Source of the DNA: Sphagnum compactum
Taxonomy: Eukaryota; Bryophyta; Sphagnopsida; Sphagnales
NCBI GenBank assembly: GCA_965153455.1
Contig: OZ234502.1
Coordinates: 2,025,267-2,089,266 of the forward strand
Direction: 5' to 3'
Length of the DNA stretch: 64,000 nt
Shown here: positions 47,580 through 58,539 of the stretch, piece after piece
Layout: each line of letters begins with the position of its first letter
How positions within the stretch are numbered: position 1 is the stretch's first letter
Notes under the pieces: model-generated
The model's input: the letters and a program-made list of their open reading frames with translations, nothing else
Told to the model about the DNA's origin: nothing
Databases searched by the model: none
Made by a program: the position numbers and the translations under genes

Positions 47580-50350
47580 GAACTTTTACATTTCAACAAC
47601 TTTGTCCCTTTCAAATTGACCTTCAAATTCTTCTAACTCCTCTTTTAAACCTACATCCTTTTCAAGGAATTGTAGTAATTATATTGAGATTTACAACCTA
47701 TTGTAAGATCATTAGGCTAGTTTTTGTTGACAAATGTCAACTTTTCTATATTTTTAGTTTGCAAATGACATCTCCTAAGGTTAGTAAATGTTCTAGCCAA
47801 AGAAAAAATAAATTCTATTTCAATTTGAGATCCAACAACATTCAAAATCTGCCGGGCTAAAATCCAACTATAAGAAACATTGCTTCATGTATTTGCCACC
47901 ATTGAAGAGGACATTTGATATTTTTAACATCCAATTGATATTTTCTAAAAATCAACAACTCCCTTTTCACAATCTTTTTTGCTATTTAATGTGTGCTTAC
48001 AATTTGCTCAAAAACATTTTGGTGAGTAGAATTCGTATTTAACTTTACTACAGGATGCAAATGCTCATGGCATTTGACCAACATACAATACAAGGTTTTT
48101 CTATCATATTCTTCAACAAAAACAACACCTTGCCCCCTTCCAACAAATGAGGATACTATATACAAAAACTCTTAAACTTGGGGTAACATCAAAGAGATCA
48201 TATTATGGGCTTTCTTGTTTTCATCTATTTTCAAGAATGAAAGGAAAAAATCCAACAGATCGATTACCTCCCTTTTAACATTAAAGGCCAGCAAAGATAA
48301 CTCATTTAAAACAATGGAATCATCTTCCATTAGGCTTTCAAATGAAGGAATAATTTGGTTTTCTTTCTTAAGTCTCAAACTCATGGAAATAATAGAGTGT
48401 AAAGCACCACTAAATAACCAATGTCCACGAGACTAGTTAAGAACATAAATAGAAACAATCAAAGAAAGACAATCCACAATAATCTAAAAAATATACCAAG
48501 TTAGAGGTGGAGGCACTCAACTAGTGACTCTCATAGTAATATGTCTATTGTAACAGAGCATAATGGTATAATGAAATTGTAAGGCCTCTTGAAACAAAAT
48601 GATCTTACTAGCAAACCTACAAAATAATCAATAAGATAAAAGATTAATTATCTTCTATAATTCAAAACCTCAAAAATTATAAATTGTTGAAACAATAATG
48701 AAATAAGGAAGATTATTTGGTTTTCATTAAAATGTTCAATTTTCTAGAATGAATGCTAATTTCAACATAAGTCTTGTTCCATTCCTACCTCCCCTTTCCA
48801 GATTTCTTAAACCAAGTGATGCACTTTTACAAATTTGCCTCAGTAGATTTAATAGAAACATACTTCACATCCTTGCACACCTTTTCCTCTACAAGCCATA
48901 TTGACATTCTTATAAAAAAACATGCCCAAAATAATGCCCTAAAAACTCTTTTCTAAACCAAAAGATTCATAGTTTACAATAGCTTTTAATGTAGTAGTTG
49001 TCATGAGCATGAAAACAACCAAGACTACGAGATTTCTTAAACCAAGATGAGAACAAAGGTAGGCCTAATTTCCCAAATTTAGATTGTGAAACAAGAAAAT
49101 AAGAACAAAAACACAACACGTGCGAAACAAGGATCCAACAAGATTTTTATTTCATAGAAGAAATAAAACAAGGCTATGACAAAAAAAAAACCCAAACAGA
49201 TTAAAAGTAGTGGGGAATTCTAGCTCTACTTATACCAATTGGGCACCTAGTTCAAGGAAGTTTTTCAAGAAACTTCCAATCTACATGTGACCCATGTTCA
49301 CCCATGTGTGAACTATGAATGAATTTAAAAAACTCAACTGAGAGTGAATTTAGACTTAATTAAAAGTGAACAAAAAGTTAACTAAAAATTAATTGGAAGT
49401 GAATTAAAAGTTAATTGGAGTGAACTAAAAGTTTAAGGGTTAATTCGAAGTGAAATAAAAATGAACTATGAATTAATTAGAAGTGATTTAAGAGTTAATT
49501 AGAAGTCAACTACGAGTCAATTAAAGATGAACTAAAAGTGAATTACAGCTTAACTAGAAACTAATTAAGAATGAACTTAAATTAAACTAAGAGTTAAGTA
49601 TAAATTCATTACAAATCATGGATGAACATTGAAATGAATGAACCCCATGGCATTGACATTCACGACAGTAGTCATTACATTGAGATTTGACCCCTCATCT
49701 TTGACATAAGCAATGATCTTTTTCCTTTAACCATACTTATTCAATAATTAGGTCAAACTTTTAGCTAATGTTTGACTAATAGTTTCTATCATTTCAAACA
49801 AACCAATAGTCACATGTTTTGGTTGCTAATCACTGCCCCAAATTTGATCACTAATGTAAAGACATCATAAGTTCCTTTAGACATCTAAAAATCAAAGCTA
49901 GCTATTGCAAAAAAAATAGTTTGCCAATGTAGGAAGAACATATTGCTGACTTGTCCTTCAATTAACCCTGACAATATTTCTTATGCAAATTGCCTTTTGG
50001 AAGGGAAATTCAATTTTGGACACAAATGCAAAACTAAATGTTTGAGCCAAATGCTTTCCACAAACTAAATTGGAAAATTATTTTTGATAATCAAAAGAAC
50101 CTAGGTCTTCTAAATTTTATTTTTATGGCACATCCTCTTTTTTGAAGGAATCTTTAAAAAAAAAAAATTAGAAATTGACCCACTAGACACAATCATTCTT
50201 TTCTTTGCTAGTTATTTTTCTTCTTTTCCTTTTAATAAAGAGTTTTTTTTTCAAACTTTTTTGCAAGAAAAGTGTGATCTACATTCACATGTTTTTAGGA
50301 AGAAGTTATTTCATTTGTTTTGTAATAAGAAATCAATTTTTTCCTTGCTT
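47580..50350 (-). pseudogene. Decayed hAT transposon, copy A
   Basis: On the minus strand near 47755-47850 the frame reads SQIEIEFIFSLA followed by TNLRRCHL, the C-terminal dimerisation signature of hAT transposases (usually S.VERIFS). Minus-strand 48172-48384 (LLAFNVKREVIDLLDFFLSFLK) matches the same part of copy B. Further upstream blocks at 49690-50250 also match copy B. The frame is broken many times. A minisatellite (49320-49610) interrupts it. Confidence 0.7.
49320..49610 (+). repeat. AT-rich minisatellite
   Basis: Imperfect units of roughly 12-24 bases built on AATTGGAAGTGAACTAAAAG variants, inserted in hAT copy A. Confidence 0.75.
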
Positions 50351-50514
50351 GAGGTCTTGGATTAGGAATTACATGTTTTGATAACAAAGAATACAACGCA
50401 TGATTTGTGTATTCTCAAGGTCAACTTTTGCATTATCATTGACACAATAAAAACTCCAACACAAAGATAATCTTCCATGTGGTTTCTAGTTTTTTCTTTG
50501 AACATGCAACCGAC

Positions 50515-50835
50515 ACAAGGTACAAGACAACAAAGCAAGCGAAGCAGTGAGGTGCAAGGCAACAAGGCAATGAACCAACAAATGGGGGGCTTAGGAGGTA
50601 CATGAGGTGCAATGGTAGCAAGGCAGTGTGAGGCAACGTGAGGCAACAAGGTAATGAGGCATCTAGAGGTAGTAAGGTAGTGAGGCGACATGACACAACA
50701 ATGCAATGAGGCAATGTGACGCAACAAGGCAACGTGAAGCAATGTGAGGCACAACAAGGCGATGAGGCAACAAAGCGAAGTAATGAGGCAAAGCAATGAG
50801 GAAAGTGAAGCAACAACGCAATGAAACAAGTGAGG
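50515..50835 (+). repeat. Minisatellite based on GAGGCAACAAGGCAATGA
   Basis: About 320 bases of short purine-rich units (GAGGCAA, CAAGGCAATGAGGCA, AACGTGAGGCA). It produces long but low-complexity open frames on the minus strand rich in Leu, Cys, His and Ser, which are not genes. Confidence 0.85.
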
Positions 50836-51845
50836 CACGAAGGAAAAAAACAGAAAATAAATTTTATTTTATTTTTTTTAAATGAGAAAAAAGAAAAGAA
50901 TTATTTTTGAAGCTATGATCCAAACATCCAAAATCCAAACTAGAGCAAAGACATTTGAGAACACAACATGCACAATTTTGTGAACACACACAACTTTGTG
51001 AAAAAAACGTAACAGGAAGGAGATGGGGAGAAAAGTCCCTTGGGTGTAAGCAAGGTAAAGTAGACAGCTCATGGCTCCTTGTTAAAAAAATTACATGTAG
51101 ACATGAAAAAGTTTTAATGTATTGAAAGTAGAATTTTTTTTTGTATAATAATTAACATGATGATAATCTTTCATTTTATATTTAAAATTTTGAAAAACCC
51201 CATCTTGAAATAGGATTAAGTAGAATTTTTTTAAATGTTTCTACTTGCACAAAATGTCCCATCTTACAAAATGGGCTACATGTAGATGAAATATTAATTT
51301 TTAAAAAAATTCCATTTAGTGGAGCTCTAAAAACTACTTATGTATTATCAAATTATGGATATTATAATCATAATATATCAAATTATTAATATGAAATAGG
51401 TTTGAACACCATTTTGACCCAATTAATTTCAAACATACTTTCAACCTACTCTTATGACATCAAAGTTATTCAAACTTTGTATTCAACTTCTCATAAACTA
51501 AATGTAAAAATCCTATGGTTTCAAATTTCTATTTCAAAATATTTTAAATCTACTTTCTTGCGTCCATATCAAAAATTGTTTCTTTTTTTATTGGATTTTG
51601 AAAAGACTACTTATCTACTTTACCTTGCTTACACCCCTTTCTATATAAAAAGTTAGGGTTTTCTGAAAATGGCTGTTGGAATGTGGAGCCTCCACCTAGT
51701 TTTTTCACATAGGATTCTCTTAAGACCCTGACCCAAGTAAGGGTCAGACCTTACCCGGGTCTCACTATTTTTAAATTTTAAACTTAACCAGTTTTCACCA
51801 TCTGATTCTCACATAAGTGAAAACCAGTGATTCGGTTTTCAGTCA

Positions 51846-51868
51846 GGGTATCACTCAATGTGATACCC
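51846..51868. repeat. GGGTATCAC palindrome, site 2
   Basis: Perfect 9-bp arms around TCAAT, followed by CCTGAAGGGTTCAGATT; the flank is shared with 61890-61925 (AATGTGATACCCTAAGGGATTCA). Confidence 0.85.
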
Positions 51869-52088
51869 TGAAGGGTTCAGATTCCGATGCCTTGAGGGAT
51901 TTGTGTTACCCGCCCAACACTGGTCTTCACACTCAGAAAGCCCTTATTCCATTAAAGCCCTGCCCGCCCTCAGGCTCTTACTCCGCATGAAATGATCAGG
52001 TGATGCAGATCTGTCATCTGTGGAGGAGCAAATGCATTGGTACTTTTGTAGTGATCCTAACCAAGTATCCCCTCCTCAGCTCTCCCCT

Positions 52089-52250
52089 CCCCATCACAAA
52101 AGAGAGGTGAAATCGGAAGGACAAGCTCAATTTATTTCTTGCCTCTCCCATCATCCCCATCACAAAAGAGAGGTGAAATCAGAAGGACAAGCTCAACTAT
52201 TTCTAGCCTCTCCCATCCCCATCACAAAAGAGGTGGAAATTAAAAGGAAC
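52089..52250 (+). repeat. Tandem repeat, period 62-66 bp, 2.5 copies
   Basis: Units start CCCCATCACAAAAGAGAGG at 52089, 52155 and 52217; the third is cut short. Units contain GAAGGACAAGCTCAA and GCCTCTCCCAT. Confidence 0.92.
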
Positions 52251-54562
52251 TTGTCCAAAAGGAATCAAATATAATGAACTAGTGTTAAACAGGTATATCA
52301 AATCTTAATATATCAGTTGGGTAATTATAAATATGGATTTTCAAAAATATATAAGCCAGGTAGAGGCATATAGGCTTTAAAATATTATCAATTCAGCTAA
52401 ATGACAAACATTTACCTTGTGAACAAGGTAAGTGTTGGTGTAAATATTCCATCATTTACCAGCCACCTAGGAGCTGGATAGTATGGATTAGGGATGTACT
52501 GGATGGGGGCTGGCCAGATTACAAACCATAAACCTGAAGAAATTCATCCATCCCTTAGGAATTGAAAGTTGAAATGAAGGTCACATTGCTCGTTTCAACT
52601 TACCACTATGATGGTTTAGATGCAGACACTCAAGGGTAAGAAATTCTCACAGCTGCCAACATCAACTGCGGTGTCATAGATGATATCGTTTTGCATGTAT
52701 CAAGATCACTACGAATTAGCAGGTACAAAATTTAGAACAAGTCACCACTCCTATGCCATCTCTCCCACATTCATAGCCACATATTGGGAAATGACACTTC
52801 AAAATATAATCAAACATAATCAATCACAATCACCAACCTATTGCTTATTTCCCTTGGGACACTAAAATGATCTTATCATGCCATGATCCCTTAATAAATT
52901 AATAGCATGTAATTTGAATGAAAATGACATTTATTGTGTCTTATTGAGTGCCTATCACTTTTGTGATGTGATGACATTTTGTGTTTAGTTTTACTAGCAT
53001 CAAGCCAACGGTGGTTCGAAGTGATAGCAACCTCACAAGTGATTGGGGTCCAATTTGCCACTAGCCCATACCAAATGACTAAAGGTGAGCCTCTTATTGA
53101 GTTAGCTAGTTGTTATCGAAGCCTTAGAGGTGAAAACTTTATGAAGGGTGGTGTCCCATCTTCCCTTTTTATTCATTAGTTCTATATAGTGACCACTTCC
53201 AAAACAATATAGCCCTATAACTCTAGGGGGAAAAAAGGCATTTAAATGATTCCTAATCAGCAAAGGAAGGGGGGCGGGGGGGGGCAGGGGAGTTTAAGGA
53301 AGGTTCGACAATGAAAATGGAGTGACTAAATTTATATAAATAAACATTCAAGAATCAAATAAAACTTCAAGTTAACACGAGATTTTTAGTATATAGAAAT
53401 TAAGGTGAAATCCCTGTAGAATAGTAAGGGAAAATTGGATTTTATTGACATAATTTGTCTCTGTTGATTAAACTTTTGAAACATCTTTGACATATCAATA
53501 GATTTATTTTTTACATCTACTACTAATTTCAAGTCTTGATGAAATACTATCCAACATTTTAACAAAGAAGAATATGTAATCAATAAATGCAAAGAATAAA
53601 CTTTCCAGGATAAATATATAATAAGAAAAACCTGATTGATTTGTGTAACATATTAATTTACAGTGATACACCTACAAAACGTTAATAGTTACATAATTTT
53701 AATGATTAAATAAACAAATAGTCTCGTCACCTCCACAATTGGCCAACCACATGGTCCAGTAAAACCTATCCTTTAAGGGAATGATAATGGCTGTTAATGG
53801 CCTACACATTGAACACCCATTACCCAAAAGGTCACGGTCTAAGGACTTTACCTATCAGGCCACAATTCTTTGATCTAGAGGTTTAACTTCATTAAGTTCC
53901 TACAACTCGTGTGCCAACTTCCGGCCATATTTCCCTACATGCATACATGTGATGTTGTAAGTTCGCGAAACGTTTGTTCAAATGTCCGTCATATAAAAAT
54001 TTGGTTCTAAGATGTGAAATAAGACATTTAATGTAATAACTATATATAATTTGAACACAATCTAAATTAGGATGGATTATGGAAATGGATTTTGGATTTC
54101 AAACCTATCATATAACTGAGTATAAAATTTCAGTTAATTAAAAATGTGTAATTAGACTACACTCAAGTTGGGGTTGAAACAGGTATTAGATCTAATGTCT
54201 CTAGAGGGTCAAACTAGCTAGGGTCCAAAGAGAGGGTGACTTTATGGATCACAACTATCCACTAACCAAAAACTTCCAGAACCACCAAGTACTTGAACCA
54301 AGTCTTACCCGGAAATTATATATTGAGACAAAATAGGTAATCTTAATGCCAGTGGTTAATAAGTTGTGATGAACAATGATCCCTTGCTTGGCAAATTGAA
54401 TTACGGAACTTTTCAGAATAATTTTAAAAAAAATCAGGCTGTAAATTTATCTCCATGGATATAATTATTTAGGTAGTCATTTTCTAAAACCCTAATACCA
54501 AGAACAGGTGGGCCCCCTGCCGCCCGGTCCATCAGAGGAAAGCCCCTAGGTGTGGAGGGCCG

Positions 54563-54598
54563 CGACGACGGGCGCTGGGCGTATAAAGCCCGTCGTCG
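54563..54598 (+). promoter_or_regulatory. TATA box between perfect 11-bp inverted repeats
   Basis: TATAAAG at 54582-54588 lies between CGACGACGGGC (54563-54573) and its reverse complement (54588-54598). It is about 195-200 bases upstream of the metallothionein-like ATG, so it is the likely core promoter with transcription starting near 54612. A CT-rich stretch (about 54711-54725) is in the leader. Confidence 0.75.
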
Positions 54599-54782
54599 CT
54601 CCTCTGCCAAAACGCCATCGCTAGCTAGAAACGCCCTTCTTCGTCGCGAATCTCCCTTCTTTCTCTTTCGCTTGCACTCCCTTTTTCCTCCCGGGCCTCT
54701 TCTCTTTTTCTCTCTCTCTCTCTCGCCGGACCAGCGTTTTGCTTGCTGCCTTGTTTAATTCTCGAACTCATCGTCAATCACC

Positions 54783-56229
54783 ATGTCGGCTTGCGATAAC
54801 GGAACATGCAAATGCTGCCCCAGGTGCGGCTGCCGCGCCACCTGCACGTGAGTAAATATTTCTGCGACATCGTCCCCATCTTATAATATCTTCTTCTGAA
54901 CAGCACGCGCGCTCAACTTCCCGCCGCGCTTGTATATATTTGTTTGTTTGTTTGTGCGCTGCACAATATACAATTGATCACTGTTGTTGAGATGATTCTG
55001 GCCAGTATACTTTTTTTTTGTGTTGATTTGTCGATGGTAGTAGTACCATGATGTCTTGCACTCAAATGGGGATTTACGAGATTCTTCTTGGTTGTTAACG
55101 CATGTGAATTGCGGGCTGGCTCTGTGCAGATGCAACAGGAACTTGGGGTTCGAGCAGGGCGCTTCTGACATGAGGTATGAGGTCTAGTGCGATCTCAGTC
55201 ACAAAAACGTTGTCTCCTCGCTTATATTCACTTTGTTACTCGCTTATATTCACGTTGTCTCCTCGCTTATATTCACTTAGTCTGACGATCATGCATGATT
55301 CTTGTCGTCTGATCGTCGTCTGGTCGTCCCCTGCTCTCTCAAACAACTTGTATTAACGTATTCTCGACCCAGACGTAATTCTTTGCATAATGCATGCATA
55401 ATTCTCACGTTTCGAGTATTTATACTGTTATATAGTTGAATTCCAATAGGAGAGAACTTCGTAGCACTGTTGGCGTTCAAGTGCACAAGGAGTTTTCGTA
55501 CAACTCCATGTGTACAATGTGGGAAAGCTCTCAGTTATCCTTGTTAGAAATTCCTCTTAGAACCAATATCAAAGGGAAAATTCATTCGTTTCCCCCAATA
55601 GCTAGGTGCTTTCCAACCAGGGAAAAATGACCAACAAGTTCCCCCTTTGACATTGGTTCACAGTACCCTTCTAGATAGAAGACATAATTGAACTTTCTCT
55701 GTGAGGATGGCTCCCTTGGAAGGAACGTTGCAAAACCCCTGTGTTGCACAAATGACTCCCTGTTACTTGCGTTTTTAAGTCTAATATTCTTGGAGCTAAA
55801 GTTAGACAATTTCCCACAAGGGAAGGAATCATCCAAGAGCTCCCTGTGATTTATTTGTAATTCCAAGCCAATGTCAACTAGATCATACCTCTTTGATGCC
55901 CGCATAAAGTCTACTGAACGTTAGGTATATATATAAAAGGACTATGCATGCTTTATAACAACGTCGTAGCTACTGACTGATCAGTGCATTCGTGTTCTTG
56001 TTCTTTTTTTCGTCGCAGCTGCTTCAAAGCCATGGCCGGCCTCGAAACCACTGGCGACGCTGGCCACAACGACAGCAGCAGCAGCTGCGCCACCAAGGTC
56101 GATGGCAACAACAATGAGGTCGTCTTCTTCGCAACGGGTGCGGCTGGAGAGACGGGAAAGACTTGCGCTCGCGCTGCTCCTTATAAGGACATTGGAAACG
56201 GTAACGGGCTCTTCTCTAATGAGGCCTGA
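54783..56229 (+). CDS. Metallothionein-like Cys-rich small protein
   Basis: Three exons: 54783-54847, 55130-55174, 56019-56229; predicted 106 residues. The first 24 residues contain eight Cys in the pattern C-x4-C-x-CC-x2-C-x-C-x3-C-x-C (MSACDNGTCKCCPRCGCRAT start), typical of a metal-thiolate domain. The remaining residues are Gly/Ala/Asn/Ser-rich with only three scattered Cys, so the second Cys-rich domain usual in plant metallothioneins is missing or replaced. The role is inferred to be binding and buffering of Cu or Zn. Intron junctions fall at phases that keep the frame. Exon GC is high compared with the surroundings. Intron 2 (55175-56018) contains a nearly full copy of repeat R in opposite orientation. 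The ATG has good context (CACCATGTCG). An alternative is a different small Cys-rich protein, since I cannot match it exactly to a named MT type. Confidence 0.75.
55440..55870 (-). repeat. Dispersed repeat R, most complete copy, in the metallothionein-like intron 2
   Basis: Reverse-complement matches: 55486-55730 to 35575-35815 and about 55755-55870 to 33594-33701. The two other copies therefore represent different halves of one element of at least 430 bp. No coding potential and no clear terminal inverted repeats are seen; a MITE, SINE-like element or LTR fragment are all possible. Confidence 0.85.
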
Positions 56230-56260
56230 AAGAAAGACTCGGGAAAGAACGTGCGGCAAT

Positions 56261-56266
56261 AATAAA
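56261..56266 (+). terminator. Poly(A) signal AATAAA of the metallothionein-like gene
   Basis: A perfect AATAAA 32 bases after the stop codon. Confidence 0.6.
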
Positions 56267-56295
56267 TGGACGGACTAGAAAAATCACCCCCTCCC

Positions 56296-58190
56296 CCCCT
56301 AATAAGACCTATGTTCCGTGTCCAGATCTCCGCAGGTCCCTAAAAAAGGGTCCTTGAGAGACAGTTCCAATAAATATGTTTGGGGTAATAATTAGGAACT
56401 AGCAACTTCCCAGTGTTTTTCTTAAGGATTTTGTGATCTAGCCAAATTAGTGTGGCCATCATCCTTTATTTTGGCTACATGTATACGAGATTTGAAAGTT
56501 ATTAAAAAATAAAACAGAATCCTTCTTATTTCTTGTGGCATTAATATTGGACTGAAATCAGGATCCCCCCTTCCCCCCCCCCCACTATGTTCATTGTCCA
56601 AATCTCCAAAGGTCCCTAAAAAAGTGTCCTTGAGAGACATGCACAATAAATATGTTTAGGGTGGTAATTGGGAACCAGGAATTTCCGAGTGTTTTTGGTA
56701 AGGATTTCATGATGTAGCCAATTTAGTAACGCCATCATTTCAAAAAATAATTTAGCCAATTTATTTTGGCTACATGTATATGAGATATGAAAGTTTAAAA
56801 ATAAATAAAACAGAATCCTTCTATTTTCTTGTGGCAATAATATTGTACTGAAATTAGGATCCCCCTATGTTCCTTGTCCAGATCTCCAAAAGGTCCCAGC
56901 TAATTCTCATTGGGATGACCAATCACAATAATATGTTTAAGGTAATAATTATGCCCCCATTAGTCCCAGTGTTTTTCTTAAGGATTTTGTGATGTATCCA
57001 ATTTAGTGGCCATCATCCAGAAAATAATTTAGCCAAAATTTGGCTACATGTATATAAGATATGAACTAGTTGTGTACATGCTTGGTAAAACCTAAAATCA
57101 TAGATGCATGTCTACTATCTTAGGGCAACAATAAAATTTTATAACATAAAAAGCAACAACAATACAAACAAATTAATCAATTAAAAATTAATTTCATTAT
57201 TATTTTTGTTGTTAAATCTTCATCAAAGCCTTACTGAAGTTTTTAAAATAACCTCAAATTAATTAAAAACATTTATATCTCAAAAAAAATTATTTTATGA
57301 TTGATGTGTTTTATTTTAATCAATTCTTGCATAATCTTTCAAATAATTTTTGTAAGAATCTCATTTTAATAAGATTTAAAGAAATTGAAGCTAATTATTT
57401 GTATGTTTATAAAAAATAATTCATTTAAAAAAATTAGTCACATGAATTGTTTTTACATTTCATAGTGATATGAAACCTTGTGATACAAAAAGGCAATTGA
57501 CAACCCAAAAAAATAATATGATATAGAGGCATGATTAAATGAGTTACCCAACATTCATCTTTTGAGAAGAAACCCAACACAGAGATGGGTAAACTTCAAA
57601 ACAACCCATCAATTGGATGGGTGCACCCAAATTTTACACATGCACATCCATTAGCTTGGGGCAATAAATAATTTTAAATAAATAAAACAAAATCCTTCTA
57701 TTCTCTTGTGGCAATAATATTGGACTGAAATCAGGAACCCACTATGTTCCTTTTTCAAATCTCCAAAGGTCCCTTATGAAGTATCTTTTGAAGACCATTA
57801 CTGTAACATGTTTAGGGTAATAATTAGGCCTGCCAGTAGTGACCTGGGCCAGTGTTTCTTTTAAAAAGGATTTTGTTGTGTAGCCAAAGTGGCAATCATC
57901 TTTTACATAATTTAGCCAAATCTGGCTACATAACCAGTTATGAAGTTTTTAGAAAACAGAACCCTTCTATGTTCTTGTGGGAGTAATGGACTGAAATCAG
58001 GATGCCCCTATGTTCCTTGGCCAAATCTCCAGAGGTCCTTAATTGTCCTTGAGACAGTTACCATATGTTTAGGGTAATTAGTGAGTCTCAGAGTTTTTTT
58101 AAAGGATATTGTGATGTAGCCAAAAAGGCGATCATCTGGAAATAATTTAGCCAAATTTGACAACATACCAGATATGAATGTTTTTTAAAA
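56296..58190 (+). repeat. Tandem array of a ~278-bp repeat, five copies
   Basis: The block GTGTTTTTCTTAAGGATTTT, GTGATGTAGCCAA, GGC(C/A)ATCATC, TTGGCTACATGTAT recurs near 56412, 56690, 56969, 57852 and 58092. Copies 1-3 are 277-278 bases apart and copies 4-5 about 240. Each also has CTATGTTCC.TGTCCA(A/G)ATCTCC and AAATATGTTTAGGGTAATAATTAGG-type parts. A 600-bp AT-rich insert (about 57075-57655) splits the array. A sixth diverged copy is at about 61990-62170. Confidence 0.9.
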
Positions 58191-58539
58191 AAAGTGAACC
58201 GTTTTATATCTCTGCATCAATAATCCACCATCAATGTTTTTTTTTCTCAAATTCCTCAAGTACGTGTACTGGCCAGGATCCTCAGCATTAATTAGCAATA
58301 AATGACAACTGTCCTGATGGACTAGTAGATCTTTTTGGAATCCTGCCTAGTTCTCGCGACCTAATGAAACACACTGTCTAAATCTGGTGACTTCCAACTT
58401 TTTTTTCTCGAGATATGGCGATTTGTTTTTTTAATTCTCAAAAATCCCTTTGTTGGATTCGCTACCCCCTTTTTTTTTTTGTCGCCAGGTGACGAAAATT
58501 CACCACAGAAAAAAAACCTGTCCAATTTATCTAGGATGA

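Larger units (their letters stand above)
50360..54500. other. Intergenic region with minisatellites and dispersed repeats
   Basis: No gene is supported. Contains the GAGGCAA minisatellite (50515-50835), the 51846-51868 palindrome, the 66-bp tandem repeat (52089-52250), a G-rich run near 53268-53290, and at about 54160-54260 a relative of the repeats at 530-930 (AGAGGGTCAAACTAG, CCAAAGAGAGGGTGACTTTA). Confidence 0.6.

Noticed and set aside
50362-50838. Minus-strand frames of 126 and 158 codons rich in Leu, Cys and His
   Set aside because: They are the reverse reading of the GAGGCAA minisatellite and are low-complexity.
52020-52274. An 84-codon frame with repeated HHKREVKSEGQAQ
   Set aside because: It is produced by the 66-bp tandem repeat, whose length is a multiple of three; no sign of a gene around it.
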